A DNA stretch of 64,000 nt from Saccharothrix violaceirubra (GCF_014203755.1 NZ_JACHJS010000001.1:5952001-6016000); one strand, 5' to 3'; positions 26,672-37,357 are shown, numbered from the stretch's first letter. Numbers and translations: made by a program. Notes: generated from the sequence alone by a model not told the origin.

Positions 26672-27901
26672 CTACCGGGAGCCGACCGGCTCGGCGTCGG
26701 GCGCCTTCGACCGCACGCGTGGCAACGTCTCGGGCGCGAACAGCCACACGGCCGTCGCCACGACCATCGTCGCCCCGGTCAACCCGAACGCGTACTGGTA
26801 CGACAGGTGGTCCACCAGGAAACCCGACAGCAGCGGTCCGACGATGGCGCCGCAGTCGGCGACCATCTGGAACGCCGCGAGCACCGGCCCACCCTTCGCG
26901 TCGGGTCCGATGACGTCCGCGACCACGGCGTTCTGCGGCGGGTTGAGCAGTCCCGCGCCGATGCCCGCGACCGCAGACGCGATCATGAACGCGGGCACGG
27001 ACTCGGTGAACCCGAGCCAGATCGTGCCCACCGCGGACACCACGAGCCCCGCGATCGCCAGTGGTTTACGCCCGATCGTGTCGGACAGCCGCCCGGACAC
27101 CATCAGCACGGCCGCGTTGCCCACGGCGAACACCGACAGCGAGATCCCGGCCAGGCCCGGCGACCCGTGCAGCGCCTCGACCACGAACAGCGGCACGAGC
27201 GAGATCCGCACGCCGAACACCGCCCACCCGTTGGCGAAGCTGGACACCAGCGCCGCCCGGAAGGCCCCCGAGTTCCACGCCTGCCGCACGGTCAGCGTCG
27301 GCGCCGCGTCCGGGCTCACGGCCGCCAACGTCGACCGCCGCAGGAACCACCACACGACGAACGCGGCCAGGACGAGCGTCACGGCGTACACCACGAACGG
27401 CACCCGGATCGAGAACCCGACCAGGGCCGCGCCGACGATCGGTCCGGCGATGTTGCCCAGCAGGAACCCGGTGGCCCACAGCCCGGACGCCCGGCCGCGC
27501 ATCGACGGCGGCGTGATCCGGATGAGCAGGCCGACGGCCGAGACCGTGAACATCGTGGACCCGATGCCGGCCAGCGACCGGAACACCAGCAGCTGCCAGT
27601 ATGCGGTGGCGAAGCCGCACGCGGCAGTGCCGGCCGCCACGATGAGGATGCCCGCGACGTAGGTGCGGGGTTCGCCGATCCGGCTGACCAGACGTCCGCT
27701 CATCGGCGCGAACAGCAGCCTGACCAGCGCGAACGCACTCACCACCGCGGACACGGCGGTGGTCCCGACGTCGAAGCTCTTGGCGTAGGAGGGCAGGACG
27801 GGCGCCACGATCCCGAAGCCGACGGCGATGATGAAGCTGGCCGCGACCAGCACCCACACCTCGCCGGGCAACCGGGGCTCCGACGCGTCTTTCCCCGGCA
27901 C
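26672..27901 (-). CDS. Major facilitator superfamily transporter, probable drug exporter
   Basis: This 409-aa protein has about 12 hydrophobic segments in two six-helix halves. The first half contains the MFS motif A-like loop GRLVSRIGEPR and motif C-like GFLLGNIAGPIVGAAL. The second half has GRLSDTIGRKPL and the motif AGIGAGLLNPPQNAVVADV. This layout is that of 12-TMS proton antiporters of the DHA type. The substrate is unknown. It starts at GTG 27,901 and is divergent from hrpB across an AT-rich 80-base promoter region. Confidence 0.88.
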   Translation of the reverse strand: MPGKDASEPRLPGEVWVLVAASFIIAVGFGIVAPVLPSYAKSFDVGTTAVSAVVSAFALVRLLFAPMSGRLVSRIGEPRTYVAGILIVAAGTAACGFATAYWQLLVFRSLAGIGSTMFTVSAVGLLIRITPPSMRGRASGLWATGFLLGNIAGPIVGAALVGFSIRVPFVVYAVTLVLAAFVVWWFLRRSTLAAVSPDAAPTLTVRQAWNSGAFRAALVSSFANGWAVFGVRISLVPLFVVEALHGSPGLAGISLSVFAVGNAAVLMVSGRLSDTIGRKPLAIAGLVVSAVGTIWLGFTESVPAFMIASAVAGIGAGLLNPPQNAVVADVIGPDAKGGPVLAAFQMVADCGAIVGPLLSGFLVDHLSYQYAFGLTGATMVVATAVWLFAPETLPRVRSKAPDAEPVGSR

Positions 27902-27982
27902 AGCGCCCCTCCCTCTCCGTTAGCTGTGCGAAGGATATGCATAAAGACAACTAAATTCCCAGGGCCGGCACACTGCTTCTTC

Positions 27983-30304
27983 GTGGACCTGCCCGATCTG
28001 CCCATCCGCGCCGCGCTGCCTGAGATCAAGCGCACGTTGGACGCCCACGGCACGGCGGTCCTCGTGGCGCCGCCGGGCACGGGCAAGACCACCCTCGTCC
28101 CCTTGGCCCTGGCGGGACGCGTGGTCGTGGCCGAACCACGTCGCATCGCCGCCCGTGCCGCCGCCGCGCGCATGGCGGCGCTGCTGGGCGAACCGGTCGG
28201 CCGCACCGTCGGCTACGCGGTGCGCGGCGACCGGAAGACCTCGAAGGACACCCGGATCGAGGTCGTCACGTCCGGCCTGCTCGTCCGCCGACTGCACCGC
28301 GACCCGGAGCTGCCCGGCGTCGACACCGTCCTGCTCGACGAGTGCCACGAACGACACCTGGACGCCGACCTCCTGCTCACCCTGCTGCTGGACGCCCGCG
28401 CCGCGCTGCGCCCGGACCTGCACGTCCTGGCCACGTCCGCGACCGTGGCCGCCGACCGCCTCGCGACCATCCTGGACGCCCCGGTCCTGACCGTGACGGC
28501 ACGCACGTTCCCGGTCGGGATCACCCACGTCGCACCGGCCAGGGGCGAGCGCGTCGAGACCACCGCGGTCCGCGCGATCCGCCGCGCACTGTCCGAAGTG
28601 GACGGCGACGTGCTGGCGTTCCTGCCCGGTGTCGGCGAGATCGCCCGGACCGCGGCCCTGCTCGCCGACGTGGACGTGGTCCCGCTGCACGGACGCCTGT
28701 CGTCACGCGACCAGGACGCCGCGCTGCGGCCGGGCCCGCGACGGCGCGTCGTGCTGGCCACGTCGATCGCCGAGTCGAGCCTGACCGTGCCCGGCGTCCG
28801 GGCCGTGGTCGACGCGGGCCGGTCGCGCGTTCCCCGCACGGACCACCGTCGCGGGCTGTCGGGCCTGACCACGGTCCGGGTGAGCGCGGCCGTGGCGGAA
28901 CAACGAGCGGGCCGCGCGGGCCGCGAAGCACCGGGGCACGCGTACCGCTGCTGGCCGGAGCACGAACACGGCACCCTGCCCCGCTACCCCGAGCCCGAGA
29001 TCCGCACCGCCGACCTGACCCGCCTGGCCTTGGAGCTGGCGTGCTGGGGAACGCCCGACGGCACGACGCTGACCTGGTGGGACCCACCGCCGCAAGGCGC
29101 ACTGGAAGCGGCACGCACCACCCTGCGGGCGTTGGGCGCACTCGACGCCGAAGGCAACGCCACCTCACGCGGCCACCGCCTGCTCGACCTGGGCCTGCAC
29201 CCGAGGCTGGCCCGGGCACTGCTGGACGGCGCACCTGTCACCGGAACCCGCACGGCGGCCCAGGTCGTGGCCGTGCTCGACGCCGACCGGACCACGAGGG
29301 TCGAACTGGACCCCCGCGACGCCGACCCGAAGGAAGTCCGCCGCCTCTCGTCGTTGATCCCGACCGAAGCGGCCACAACCGACGACCCGGCGTTCGTCGT
29401 GGCCCTGGCCCACCCCGAACGCCTGGCCCGTAGACGCTCGCCCGGCTCCTCCGTCTACCTGATGGCGAGCGGAACGGCCGCCGAACTCCCGCCGGGAACG
29501 ACACTCGCCGACGCCGAGTGGCTGGCGGTCGCCGTGGCGGACCGGGAGCCGGGACGCACCAACGGCCGGATCCGCCTGGCCGCCCGCGCGGACGAGACGC
29601 TGGCCCTGACCGCCGCACCGACCCTGATCAGGGAGGAGGACGACATCCGCTGGGACGGCGACGTGGTCGCGGACCGCGTCCGCTACCTGGGCGCGATCCC
29701 GTTGGGCAGAAAACCCCTGAACTCACCCGAGGCGACCCGCCGGGCACTACTCCTGGGCCTCAAAGCGGAAGGGCTCGCCCTTCTCCACTGGACCCAGGAC
29801 GCCACCCGCCTACGCGAAAGGATGGCGTTCCTGCACCAAACCCTGGGCGCACCTTGGCCCCCGGTGGACGACGAGGCACTGCTGCCTTACGTGGACACGT
29901 CCACCGCACGCCGCAAATCCGACCTGGCCAGAATCCACGCCGCGAACGTGCTCCAAGCCGCACTCCCCTGGCCCGAGGCGACCCGCCTGGACACCCTGGC
30001 CCCGGACAGCCTGGAAGTCCCGTCGGGCTCCAGAATCAAGATCGACTACTCGACCGGAGACCCATTCCTGGCCGTCAAGGTCCAGGAAGCCTTCGGCTGG
30101 ACCGAAACCCCGAAACTGGCGGACAACCGCGTCCCGCTGGTGCTGCACCTACTCTCCCCCGCAGGCCGCCCGACCGCCGTGACAGCGGACCTGACGTCGT
30201 TCTGGAAAACCGGCTACCCCCAGGTCAGATCCGAACTCCGCGGCCGCTATCCCAAACACCGTTGGCCCGAGGACCCCACGACCGCCCCACCGGCCCGCCG
30301 CTGA
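27983..30304 (+). CDS. hrpB: ATP-dependent RNA helicase HrpB
   Basis: The 773-aa product matches HrpB, a DEAH/RHA-type helicase of unknown physiological substrate. Start GTG 27,983 gives VDLPDLPIRAALPEI, the typical opening. The motifs are P-loop APPGTGKTT, EPRRIAARAAA (Ia), LLDECHER (II), ATSATVAADRL (III), TSIAESSLTVPGV (V) and AEQRAGRAGRE (VI). The ratchet/HA2 region follows, and the C-terminus ends with the HrpB signature FWKTGYPQVRSELRGRYPKHRWPEDP (quoted here as FWKTGYPQVR and GRYPKHRWPEDP). The open frame extends far upstream opposite the MFS gene, but that part is non-coding. Length is slightly shorter than the 820-aa E. coli protein. Confidence 0.93.
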   Translation: MDLPDLPIRAALPEIKRTLDAHGTAVLVAPPGTGKTTLVPLALAGRVVVAEPRRIAARAAAARMAALLGEPVGRTVGYAVRGDRKTSKDTRIEVVTSGLLVRRLHRDPELPGVDTVLLDECHERHLDADLLLTLLLDARAALRPDLHVLATSATVAADRLATILDAPVLTVTARTFPVGITHVAPARGERVETTAVRAIRRALSEVDGDVLAFLPGVGEIARTAALLADVDVVPLHGRLSSRDQDAALRPGPRRRVVLATSIAESSLTVPGVRAVVDAGRSRVPRTDHRRGLSGLTTVRVSAAVAEQRAGRAGREAPGHAYRCWPEHEHGTLPRYPEPEIRTADLTRLALELACWGTPDGTTLTWWDPPPQGALEAARTTLRALGALDAEGNATSRGHRLLDLGLHPRLARALLDGAPVTGTRTAAQVVAVLDADRTTRVELDPRDADPKEVRRLSSLIPTEAATTDDPAFVVALAHPERLARRRSPGSSVYLMASGTAAELPPGTTLADAEWLAVAVADREPGRTNGRIRLAARADETLALTAAPTLIREEDDIRWDGDVVADRVRYLGAIPLGRKPLNSPEATRRALLLGLKAEGLALLHWTQDATRLRERMAFLHQTLGAPWPPVDDEALLPYVDTSTARRKSDLARIHAANVLQAALPWPEATRLDTLAPDSLEVPSGSRIKIDYSTGDPFLAVKVQEAFGWTETPKLADNRVPLVLHLLSPAGRPTAVTADLTSFWKTGYPQVRSELRGRYPKHRWPEDPTTAPPARR

Positions 30305-30960
30305 TCCGGCACGTTACGAAACAAGAGTATTGGGGTCACCAACCAGTGTCACGCGCCTGACCAGCTACAACGCCGTATGTGTGGGCAAACCGGTACAGTT
30401 TTCGCACCTGGTGCAGTGGATTTGCGGACGGGACGTACCCGCAGCCCCCTGGTGACGACCAGTCGGGCCTTTGTCTTTTCGGCTCCCGTGACTCCACGGA
30501 GACGACTTACTCGGCAAGGCACTCGCGGCCCTCGAACGGCACGAAGCCGAGAATGCCGTGCTCCACCACGGATTCGGGGTACCCGTAGCCGTGCTGGTTC
30601 GGGCGATCAGGTCGAACGCCGTCGCCAGGACATCTGGTGGCCATGGCTGGATGGGCCACGTCAACTTGGCTCTTCACCATGCGCTCGCCGAGATCCGGAG
30701 TCTTGGACGACGGGTCGATCGGGCTGTCCGACCTCGACTGGCGACCGTCGCCGACGGTCCAGGCGATCGAGGCCAAGTCCGGTATCGCCCACCAGGCACC
30801 GTGTCACCACTGCGGCGAACCCAGGATCAACCTCGTCCAGCCGATAGGCAGACCTCGCGGTTTCTGCTCGAACGCCTGCCGCCAAGCGCCGACGGAACAG
30901 GCCCGATCCCGACCACAGCCACTCCCGACTCACCGGTACCCGGCACTGATCGCCCGAAAC
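30305..30960. other. Gene-poor stretch with possible decayed coding sequence
   Basis: Between hrpB and the tmRNA terminator no intact gene is convincing. On the plus strand a helix-like stretch (KALAALERHEAENAVL) appears near 30,500-30,560. In another frame, near 30,790-30,890, there is a zinc-finger-like pattern CHHCGEP followed by GRPRGFCSNACRQ. These could be two pieces of one small frameshifted gene. Confidence 0.35.
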
Positions 30961-30962
30961 GA

Positions 30963-30997
30963 CGGAAGCGGCTCCCCAAGGCGGGGAGCCGCTTCCG
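30963..30997 (-). terminator. tmRNA terminator
   Basis: A perfect 15-bp stem (CGGAAGCGGCTCCCC / GGGGAGCCGCTTCCG) with a 5-nt loop lies 55 bases beyond the tmRNA 3' end on the minus strand. Confidence 0.85.
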
Positions 30998-31052
30998 ACA
31001 CCGTCCTTGCTCGGCGTGGTCCTCGCGGACCGCGGTCCGAACAGGGCGGCGC

Positions 31053-31425
31053 TGGTGGAGGTGCCGGGAATCGAACCCGGGTCCTCTGCCGGCTCATCAA
31101 GGCTTCTCCGTGCGCAGTCCGCTACGCCTCTACTCGACCCCGGTGATCACGCGGACAAGTCACCGTGACGGGCCCAGCCACTGTGGGTGTCCCCCTCGCT
31201 CCCCGTGGCCGGGGGCGGAGGTGAGTCTCCTTGCTGATGCCGGACTCCGGGGCGGAGACGCCCCCGGGCCGACAGCGTCAGCTCCTCGCTCAGGCGGCGA
31301 GGGCGAACGCGCGCTGGTCGTTGGACTCGGCGCTTATTGGTTTGCGATGACGCTTACGGTGGTCTCTCGCCTGCACCGGCACGCTTCCCTTGAATCGACG
31401 CACAAAGTCGAAACCGTTCACCCCC
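31053..31425 (-). ncRNA. ssrA: Transfer-messenger RNA (tmRNA)
   Basis: A one-piece tmRNA of 373 nt. The 5' end GGGGGTG pairs with CACCTCC near the 3' end, followed by ACCA (CCA encoded). The conserved GAACGGTTTCGAC lies just inside the 5' end, and the T-arm reads GGGTTCGATTCCC. The reading frame for the tag, on the minus strand near 31,290-31,335, ends GCC GAG TCC AAC GAC CAG CGC then Ala-Phe-Ala-Leu-Ala-Ala and TGA. This gives a tag AESNDQRAFALAA if GCC is the resume codon, by analogy with mycobacteria. It frees stalled ribosomes together with SmpB, encoded 2 kb away. Confidence 0.96.
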
Positions 31426-31448
31426 TGGTCTGGGTACCTCTCCGGCAC

Positions 31449-31454
31449 ATCATA
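31449..31454 (-). promoter_or_regulatory. Possible -10 element for ssrA
   Basis: TATGAT on the minus strand lies 23 bases before the mature tmRNA 5' end, consistent with transcription starting in a short 5' leader removed by RNase P. No well-spaced -35 was found, so this is tentative. Confidence 0.35.
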
Positions 31455-31589
31455 ACGCCCCGCGCGGCCGACATCATTCCCAATAAGGTGGTAGGGCTGT
31501 CCCCACCCCCCGGACGCCGGTTGACCTGATGGTTCACCAGGCCCGGAGCGGCGATGCTGGTCGGGGACACCAGCGGAAGCGGGGAGAAG

Positions 31590-32840
31590 ATGACGACTGC
31601 TCGGACCGGACCGGACATCGCTCGGATCAGCGGGTACTTCCTGCTCAACCTGGTGAGCGGGATCTTCTGGTTCAGCCTGCTCACGTCGCTGCTGGCCACG
31701 AGCATGGGGTTGCTCGTGGTCTGGATCGGCTTCCCGCTGCTGGCCCTGACCCTGATGCTGGCCCGCACAGCGGCCGGCGTCGAACGGGCGTGGCTGCGGC
31801 CGACGCTCGGCATCGCGATCGAATCCCCGTACCGGCCGATCCCGGAGGGGTCGGTGATCGTGCGGACGCGCGCCATGATGACGGACCCGGCGACGTGGCG
31901 CGACCTGCTCTACTGGGTGGTCATGCTGCCCCTGGGCATCATCGAGTTCGCCCTGGTGGTGGCCCTGTGGCCGGCGGTGCTCTCGCTCGTCACGTTCCCC
32001 GTCTACCAGCAGTGGCTGCCCGGCAACCTGGAGATCACGCTCGGCGCGGACGTCTACACGATCGACTCGTTCGGCGAGGCCGTCCCGGTCAGCGTGGTCG
32101 GCATCGTGCTCGGCATCCTGCTGCTGCCGCTGCTGCGCGGCCTGGCCCGCGGGCACGCCGCGCTGGCCAAGTCGCTGCTCGGCCCGTCGCGCAACGAGAA
32201 GCTGGTCGCCGAGACCGAACGCCTGTCCGCCAGCCGCGCCCGGGGCGTCGAGGCCGCCGAGGCGGAACGCCGGCGCATCGAACGCGACCTGCACGACGGC
32301 GCGCAGCAACGCCTGGTCGCCGTCGCCATGGGCCTGGGCCGGGCGCGCGGCAAGATGGAGAGCGACCCCGACGCCGCCGCCGCGTTGATCGCCGAGGCGC
32401 ACGCGGACGCCAAGCTCGCCATCTCCGAGCTGCGCGACCTGGCCCGGGGCATCTACCCGTCCGTGCTCGGCGACCGCGGCCTCGACGCGGCCCTGTCGTC
32501 GCTGGCCGCGAAGTGCCCGATCCCGGTCACCGTGTCGGTCGAGGTCGACCCGCGCCCGCCGACGGCGGTGGAGAGCACGGCGTACTTCACGGTCGCCGAG
32601 TCGCTGACCAACATCGCCAAGCACTCGGGCGCCACGCAGGCCGACGTGAAGGTCACGCGCACCGAGAACTCCGTGGTCGTCGAGGTGACCGACAACGGTC
32701 ACGGCGGCGCGGAGGTCCGTCAGGGTGGAGGGCTCGCGGGGCTCGCGGACCGGGCTGCGACCATTGACGGCGTTGTCGTCGTGGTAAGCCCGGTCGGGGG
32801 GCCGACCGTGATCCGGACGGAGTTGCCGTGCGCGTGGTGA
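31590..32840 (+). CDS. Two-component sensor histidine kinase (sensor-domain + HisKA_3)
   Basis: From ATG 31,590 (after GGGGAG; ATG 31,554 also possible) the product is 416 aa. Residues 15-190 hold four hydrophobic segments (YFLLNLVSGIFWFSL, LLVVWIGFPLLALTL, LGIIEFALVVALW, VVGIVLGILLLPLL), a PF13796-like sensor region. The dimerisation and phosphoacceptor helix follows: AERRRIERDLHDGAQQRL with His235. The HATPase domain has ESLTNIAKHS (N box), VTDNGHGG (G1) and GLAGLADR (G2). It belongs to the NarL-partner class. Its end overlaps the regulator gene by 13 bases. The signal is unknown. Confidence 0.9.
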   Translation: MTTARTGPDIARISGYFLLNLVSGIFWFSLLTSLLATSMGLLVVWIGFPLLALTLMLARTAAGVERAWLRPTLGIAIESPYRPIPEGSVIVRTRAMMTDPATWRDLLYWVVMLPLGIIEFALVVALWPAVLSLVTFPVYQQWLPGNLEITLGADVYTIDSFGEAVPVSVVGIVLGILLLPLLRGLARGHAALAKSLLGPSRNEKLVAETERLSASRARGVEAAEAERRRIERDLHDGAQQRLVAVAMGLGRARGKMESDPDAAAALIAEAHADAKLAISELRDLARGIYPSVLGDRGLDAALSSLAAKCPIPVTVSVEVDPRPPTAVESTAYFTVAESLTNIAKHSGATQADVKVTRTENSVVVEVTDNGHGGAEVRQGGGLAGLADRAATIDGVVVVVSPVGGPTVIRTELPCAW

Positions 32841-33472
32841 TCGCGGAGGACTCGGTCCTCCTGCGGGTGGGTGTCGAACGCCTGCTCGCCGATGAGGGGA
32901 TCGAGACCGTCGCGGCGGTCGAGGACGGGGAGGCGCTGCTCGCGGCCGTCGACGAGCACCGCCCCGACCTGGCCCTGGTGGACGTCCGCATGCCGCCGAC
33001 GTTCACCGACGAGGGCCTGCGGGCGGCGATCGAGGCCCGCAGGCGCCACCCCGATCTGACCGTGCTCGTGCTCTCCCAGTACGTGGAGGAGCGCTACGCG
33101 GTCGAACTGCTCGCGGGCGGTGCGAACGGCGTCGGCTACCTGCTCAAGGAGCGGGTGGCCGACGTCGCCGAGTTCGTGGCCGCGGTCCGCCGGGTCGCCG
33201 ACGGCGGCACGAGCATCGACCACGAGGTCATCACGCAGCTGATGGTGCGCAGCAAGCGGAACCCGGTCGACTCGCTGACCCAGCGGGAACGCGAGGTGCT
33301 GGGACTGATGGCCCAGGGCCTGTCGAACACGGCCATCGCCGCGTCGCTGGTGGTGTCCGACGGCGCCGTGGAGAAGCACGTCGGCAACATCTTCGCCAAG
33401 CTCGGCCTGGAGCCCAGCACGTCCGAGCACCGCCGCGTCCGGGCGGTGCTCGCCTACCTCAACCTGACCTAG
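32828..33472 (+). CDS. NarL/LuxR-family response regulator
   Basis: This 214-aa regulator starts at GTG 32,828. The receiver domain has acidic residues E7/D8, phosphoacceptor Asp52 in ALVDVRMPP, and Lys106 in YLLKERV. The LuxR-type HTH occupies about 148-205 ([19 protein letters not shown], then [14 protein letters not shown]). It partners the overlapping kinase gene. The stop codon TAG is shared base-for-base with the convergent smpB stop (CTAG). Confidence 0.93.
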   Translation: MRVVIAEDSVLLRVGVERLLADEGIETVAAVEDGEALLAAVDEHRPDLALVDVRMPPTFTDEGLRAAIEARRRHPDLTVLVLSQYVEERYAVELLAGGANGVGYLLKERVADVAEFVAAVRRVADGGTSIDHEVITQLMVRSKRNPVDSLTQREREVLGLMAQGLSNTAIAASLVVSDGAVEKHVGNIFAKLGLEPSTSEHRRVRAVLAYLNLT

Positions 33473-33945
33473 TACCGGCCCTTCAACGCCCGGCCGTGCG
33501 CCTTGCGGATCTCCCGGTCGGCGTCCTTCTTGGCCAGGTCCTGGCGCTTGTCGTACGCCTTCTTGCCGCGGGCGAGCGCCAGTTCGACCTTGACGTACCC
33601 GTCCTTGAAGTACATCTGGAGCGGGATCAGCGACAGACCGCTCTCCTTGGTCTTGCCGATCAGCCGCTCGATCTCCTGGCGGTGCAGCAGCAGCTTGCGC
33701 TTGCGCCGCACCTCGTGATTGGTCCACGTGCCCGCGACGTACTCCGGGATGTGCAGGGCGTGCAGCCAGATCTCGCCGTCGTCGACCTGGCCGAAGGCGT
33801 CCACAAGGGACGCCCGGCCCATCCGCAGGCTCTTCACCTCGGTGCCGACGAGCACGACACCGGCTTCGTAGGTGTCGAGGATGGTGTAGTCGTGCCGAGC
33901 CTTGCGGTTCGACGCGATCACCTTCTGACCGCGCTCCTTGACCAT
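33469..33945 (-). CDS. smpB: SsrA-binding protein SmpB
   Basis: This 158-aa product is the tmRNA partner in trans-translation. Typical signatures are [36 protein letters not shown] and the basic C-terminus [19 protein letters not shown] (written in part: [14 protein letters not shown]). The normal length is about 150-160 aa. It starts at ATG 33,945, 30 bases after ftsX's stop, so it likely belongs to the prfB-ftsE-ftsX-smpB run. Its 3' end overlaps the response regulator. Confidence 0.97.
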   Translation of the reverse strand: MVKERGQKVIASNRKARHDYTILDTYEAGVVLVGTEVKSLRMGRASLVDAFGQVDDGEIWLHALHIPEYVAGTWTNHEVRRKRKLLLHRQEIERLIGKTKESGLSLIPLQMYFKDGYVKVELALARGKKAYDKRQDLAKKDADREIRKAHGRALKGRY

Positions 33946-33975
33946 GCGAGCAACCTTACGTCAGCGCGCCACCGG

Positions 33976-34878
33976 TTATAGGCGGACGTAGAGACGCAGC
34001 GTGACGTAGCCGGTCAGCGCCGAGATCACGACCGCGACCCCGAGCAGGATCGGCGAGATGATCAGGATGTCCAGCTGGCCGATGGCGGGCAGGATGCCGG
34101 ACGTGAACAGGTCGCCGAAGACCCGGTCCAGGGCCGTGACCTTGAACGCCATCAGCGCCAGCACGCCGGTGATCGCACCGATGATGCCCGCGACCACCGC
34201 CTCGATGAGGAACGGCAGCTGCGTGTACCACCGCGTCGCGCCCACCAGGCGCATGATCCCGACCTCGGTGCGCCGGGTGAACGCGGACACCTGGATGGTG
34301 TTGGAGATCAGCAGCAGGGCGGCCAGCGCCTGGAACGCGGCCAGCGCCAGCGCACCGTCCCGCAGGCCGTTGAGCACGTCGAACAGCCGTGCCATCAGCT
34401 CGCTCTGGTCCTTGACCGACTTGACACCGGCCTTGCCGGAGAACGCCTGCACGATCACCTCGGACCGCTCGGCCTCGACCAGGCTCACCCGGAACATGGC
34501 CGGGATCGCCTCGGGCCGGGCCAGCTTCACCAGCTCCGGCTGCGCCTCGAACATCTCCTTGAACCGCTCGTAGCCCCGCTCGCGGTTCTCGTAGACGACC
34601 GTCTTGACGCCGGACGTGCCCTCCAGGTCCTTGCGCAGACCGGCGCACGGGTCCTGGGCGCAGTCCTTGTCGTTCGCGCTGATGTCGTTGGTCAGCAGGA
34701 CCGACACCTCGAGCTTGCCCTGGTAGTTGTCCTGCATCTTGTCGACCATCCGGACGACGAGCAGGCCCAGACCGAGCAGGAAGAGGGAGATCGCGGTCGT
34801 GAGGATCATCGCGATGGTCATCGTGACGTTCCGGCGCAGACCGGTCACGACCTCGCTGAACACGAAGCTGCTACGCAT
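33976..34878 (-). CDS. ftsX: Cell-division membrane protein FtsX
   Basis: The 300-aa product has one N-terminal transmembrane helix ([19 protein letters not shown]), an extracellular domain of about 120 residues with a cysteine pair (CAQDPC) typical of actinobacterial FtsX, and three C-terminal helices ([48 protein letters not shown]). With FtsE it controls peptidoglycan hydrolases at the septum. It starts at ATG 34,878, 47 bases after ftsE. Confidence 0.96.
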   Translation of the reverse strand: MRSSFVFSEVVTGLRRNVTMTIAMILTTAISLFLLGLGLLVVRMVDKMQDNYQGKLEVSVLLTNDISANDKDCAQDPCAGLRKDLEGTSGVKTVVYENRERGYERFKEMFEAQPELVKLARPEAIPAMFRVSLVEAERSEVIVQAFSGKAGVKSVKDQSELMARLFDVLNGLRDGALALAAFQALAALLLISNTIQVSAFTRRTEVGIMRLVGATRWYTQLPFLIEAVVAGIIGAITGVLALMAFKVTALDRVFGDLFTSGILPAIGQLDILIISPILLGVAVVISALTGYVTLRLYVRL

Positions 34879-34925
34879 CGGGGAAGGCGTTCCTCAGGTT
34901 CCGGGGAAAGGGTGTCTCGGCGGGC

Positions 34926-35615
<690 letters not shown>

Positions 35616-35701
35616 GAGGCCGGAGTGTACTCGTGAGCCCGCGTCCACCTCCGGCTCGCCCGCCCTTCGGCGGCGAGCCGGAGACTTGACCGATCAGGTG
35701 A

Positions 35702-36805
35702 TCAGGCCGTCTGACGGCGCTTGCGCCACCGGATGCCGGCCTCGAGGAAGTCGTCGATCTCGCCGTCGAGCACCGCGGACGGGTTGCCGACCTCGTGCTC
35801 GGTGCGCAGGTCCTTGACCATCTGGTAGGGGTGCAGCACATAGGAGCGCATCTGGTTGCCCCAGCTCGAACCGGAGTCCTTGAGGGCGTCCATCTTGGCC
35901 TGCTCCTCCTGGCGCTGCCGTTCGAGCAGCTTGGCCTGGAGGACGGCCATCGCGGTGGCCTTGTTCTGGAGCTGGCTGCGCTCGTTCTGGCAGGACACCA
36001 CGATTCCCGTCGGGATGTGCGTGATGCGCACGGCCGAGTCGGTCGTGTTGACGCCCTGTCCACCCGGACCGGACGAGCGGTACACGTCGACGCGCAGTTC
36101 CTTCTCGTCGATGTCGACGTGGTCGGACTGCTCGACGACGGGCACGACCTCGACGCCGGCGAACGACGTCTGCCGGCGGCCCTGGTTGTCGAACGGCGAG
36201 ATGCGCACGAGCCGGTGGGTCCCCTGCTCGACGCTGAGCGTGCCGTACGCGTAGGGCGCGGTGACGCGGAACGTCGCGGACTTGATACCCGCCTCTTCCG
36301 CATAGGACGTGTCGAACACGTCGACGGAGTAGTTGTGGCGCTCGGCCCAACGCGAGTACATGCGCAGCAGCATCTCGGCGAAGTCGGCCGCGTCGACGCC
36401 GCCGGCCTCGGCGCGGACGGTCACCAGCGCGTCCCGCTCGTCGTACTCGCCGGACAGGAGCGTGCGGACCTCCAGCGAGGAGATCTCCTCGCGGAGCTTG
36501 GCCCGTTCGACGTCGGCCTCGGCCGCACTGCCCTCGTCGCCCTCGTCCTCGGCCAGCTCGTAGAGCACACCGAGGTCGTCGAGCCGGTCGCGCAGCGCGA
36601 CGACCCGGCGCAGCTCGCCCTGCTTGTGGGACAGCTGGCTGGTGACGCGCTGCGCCTTCTCCTGGTCGTCCCACAGGTCGGGGCGGGCGGCCTGCTGCTC
36701 CAACTCCGCGACCTGGGCACGCAGCGCGTCGAGGTCCATGACCGCCTCGATGCTCGCGAGCGTGGCGGAGAGGTCCTTGATGTCTGCTTCGACGTCCAAG
36801 TTCAC
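35702..36805 (-). CDS. prfB: Peptide chain release factor 2
   Basis: This 367-aa RF2 reads UAA/UGA stops. The SPF recognition tripeptide lies in [10 protein letters not shown], and the peptidyl-hydrolase GGQ is in [15 protein letters not shown]. It starts at ATG 36,805 and runs uninterrupted. The in-frame TGA used for autoregulatory +1 frameshifting in many bacteria is absent, as is usual in high-GC actinobacteria. It heads the conserved prfB-ftsE-ftsX-smpB cluster. Confidence 0.97.
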   Translation of the reverse strand: MNLDVEADIKDLSATLASIEAVMDLDALRAQVAELEQQAARPDLWDDQEKAQRVTSQLSHKQGELRRVVALRDRLDDLGVLYELAEDEGDEGSAAEADVERAKLREEISSLEVRTLLSGEYDERDALVTVRAEAGGVDAADFAEMLLRMYSRWAERHNYSVDVFDTSYAEEAGIKSATFRVTAPYAYGTLSVEQGTHRLVRISPFDNQGRRQTSFAGVEVVPVVEQSDHVDIDEKELRVDVYRSSGPGGQGVNTTDSAVRITHIPTGIVVSCQNERSQLQNKATAMAVLQAKLLERQRQEEQAKMDALKDSGSSWGNQMRSYVLHPYQMVKDLRTEHEVGNPSAVLDGEIDDFLEAGIRWRKRRQTA

Positions 36806-36856
36806 GGCAGAAGATTACGCCGGCACCGGCCGCCGAGTGCGACCGGTGGGCGAGCT

Positions 36857-37357
36857 TCAGGCCGACGGAATGGCGTCCAGCAGCTTCAGCACGGCCTTCG
36901 CGTGGGCGAGACCGAACTCGGCGACGGCCTTGGAGTAGGCGTCCTCGGCGGTCTTGACCGCGGTCTTGGCGGCTTCCTGGTCGGCGCCGTACCGGGCCCG
37001 CGCGGCGTCCACGAGACCCTGGCGCTGCTTGGCGGTCAGGGACCCGGCGTGCACCAGGCGCAGGATCAGCGGGCTGCGCAGGTGGTCCGGGCCGGGCTCG
37101 GTGAGCAGCCAGTTCTTGAACGCCTTCTTGCCGGCGGCGGTCAGCACGTACTGCTGACTCGACCGCGGCCCCTGCTTGCCGAGGCGCAGCAGGCCGGCGT
37201 CCGCCAACGCGGGCAGCTCGCGGTAGACCTGGCTGCGGGTGACGCTGAAGAACGCACCGAAGCGCTCTCCGGCCTCCGCCACGAGCTGGCCACCGGTCTT
37301 GGGTCCGTCGTGCAGCAGTCCGAGCAGGGCCGCCGCCGTCGCATTCAGGTCCGACAC
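36857..37357 (-). CDS. PadR-family transcriptional regulator
   Basis: The 166-aa product (GTG 37,357, VSDLNATAAALLGLL) has the PadR winged helix (HDGPKTGGQLV, VTRSQVYRELPALADAGLLR, QQYVLTAAGKKAFKNWL) followed by a helical Vir-like C-terminal dimerisation region of about 80 residues. The effector is unknown. Upstream (37,358-37,430) are two CTGTCCACA elements, close to DnaA boxes but one base off. The promoter probably lies there. Confidence 0.85.
   Translation of the reverse strand: MSDLNATAAALLGLLHDGPKTGGQLVAEAGERFGAFFSVTRSQVYRELPALADAGLLRLGKQGPRSSQQYVLTAAGKKAFKNWLLTEPGPDHLRSPLILRLVHAGSLTAKQRQGLVDAARARYGADQEAAKTAVKTAEDAYSKAVAEFGLAHAKAVLKLLDAIPSA

Noticed and set aside
26666..27982. Long plus-strand open frame preceding hrpB
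   Set aside because: It is the antisense shadow of the MFS gene; the HrpB family begins at GTG 27,983.
31290..32702. 470-codon minus-strand frame under the kinase gene
   Set aside because: His/Arg/Asp-rich shadow of the sensor kinase, which has clear motifs on the plus strand. Only its last codons coincide with the tmRNA tag.
36700..36805. Programmed frameshift in prfB
   Set aside because: The frame from ATG 36,805 is uninterrupted and there is no in-frame TGA near codon 25.
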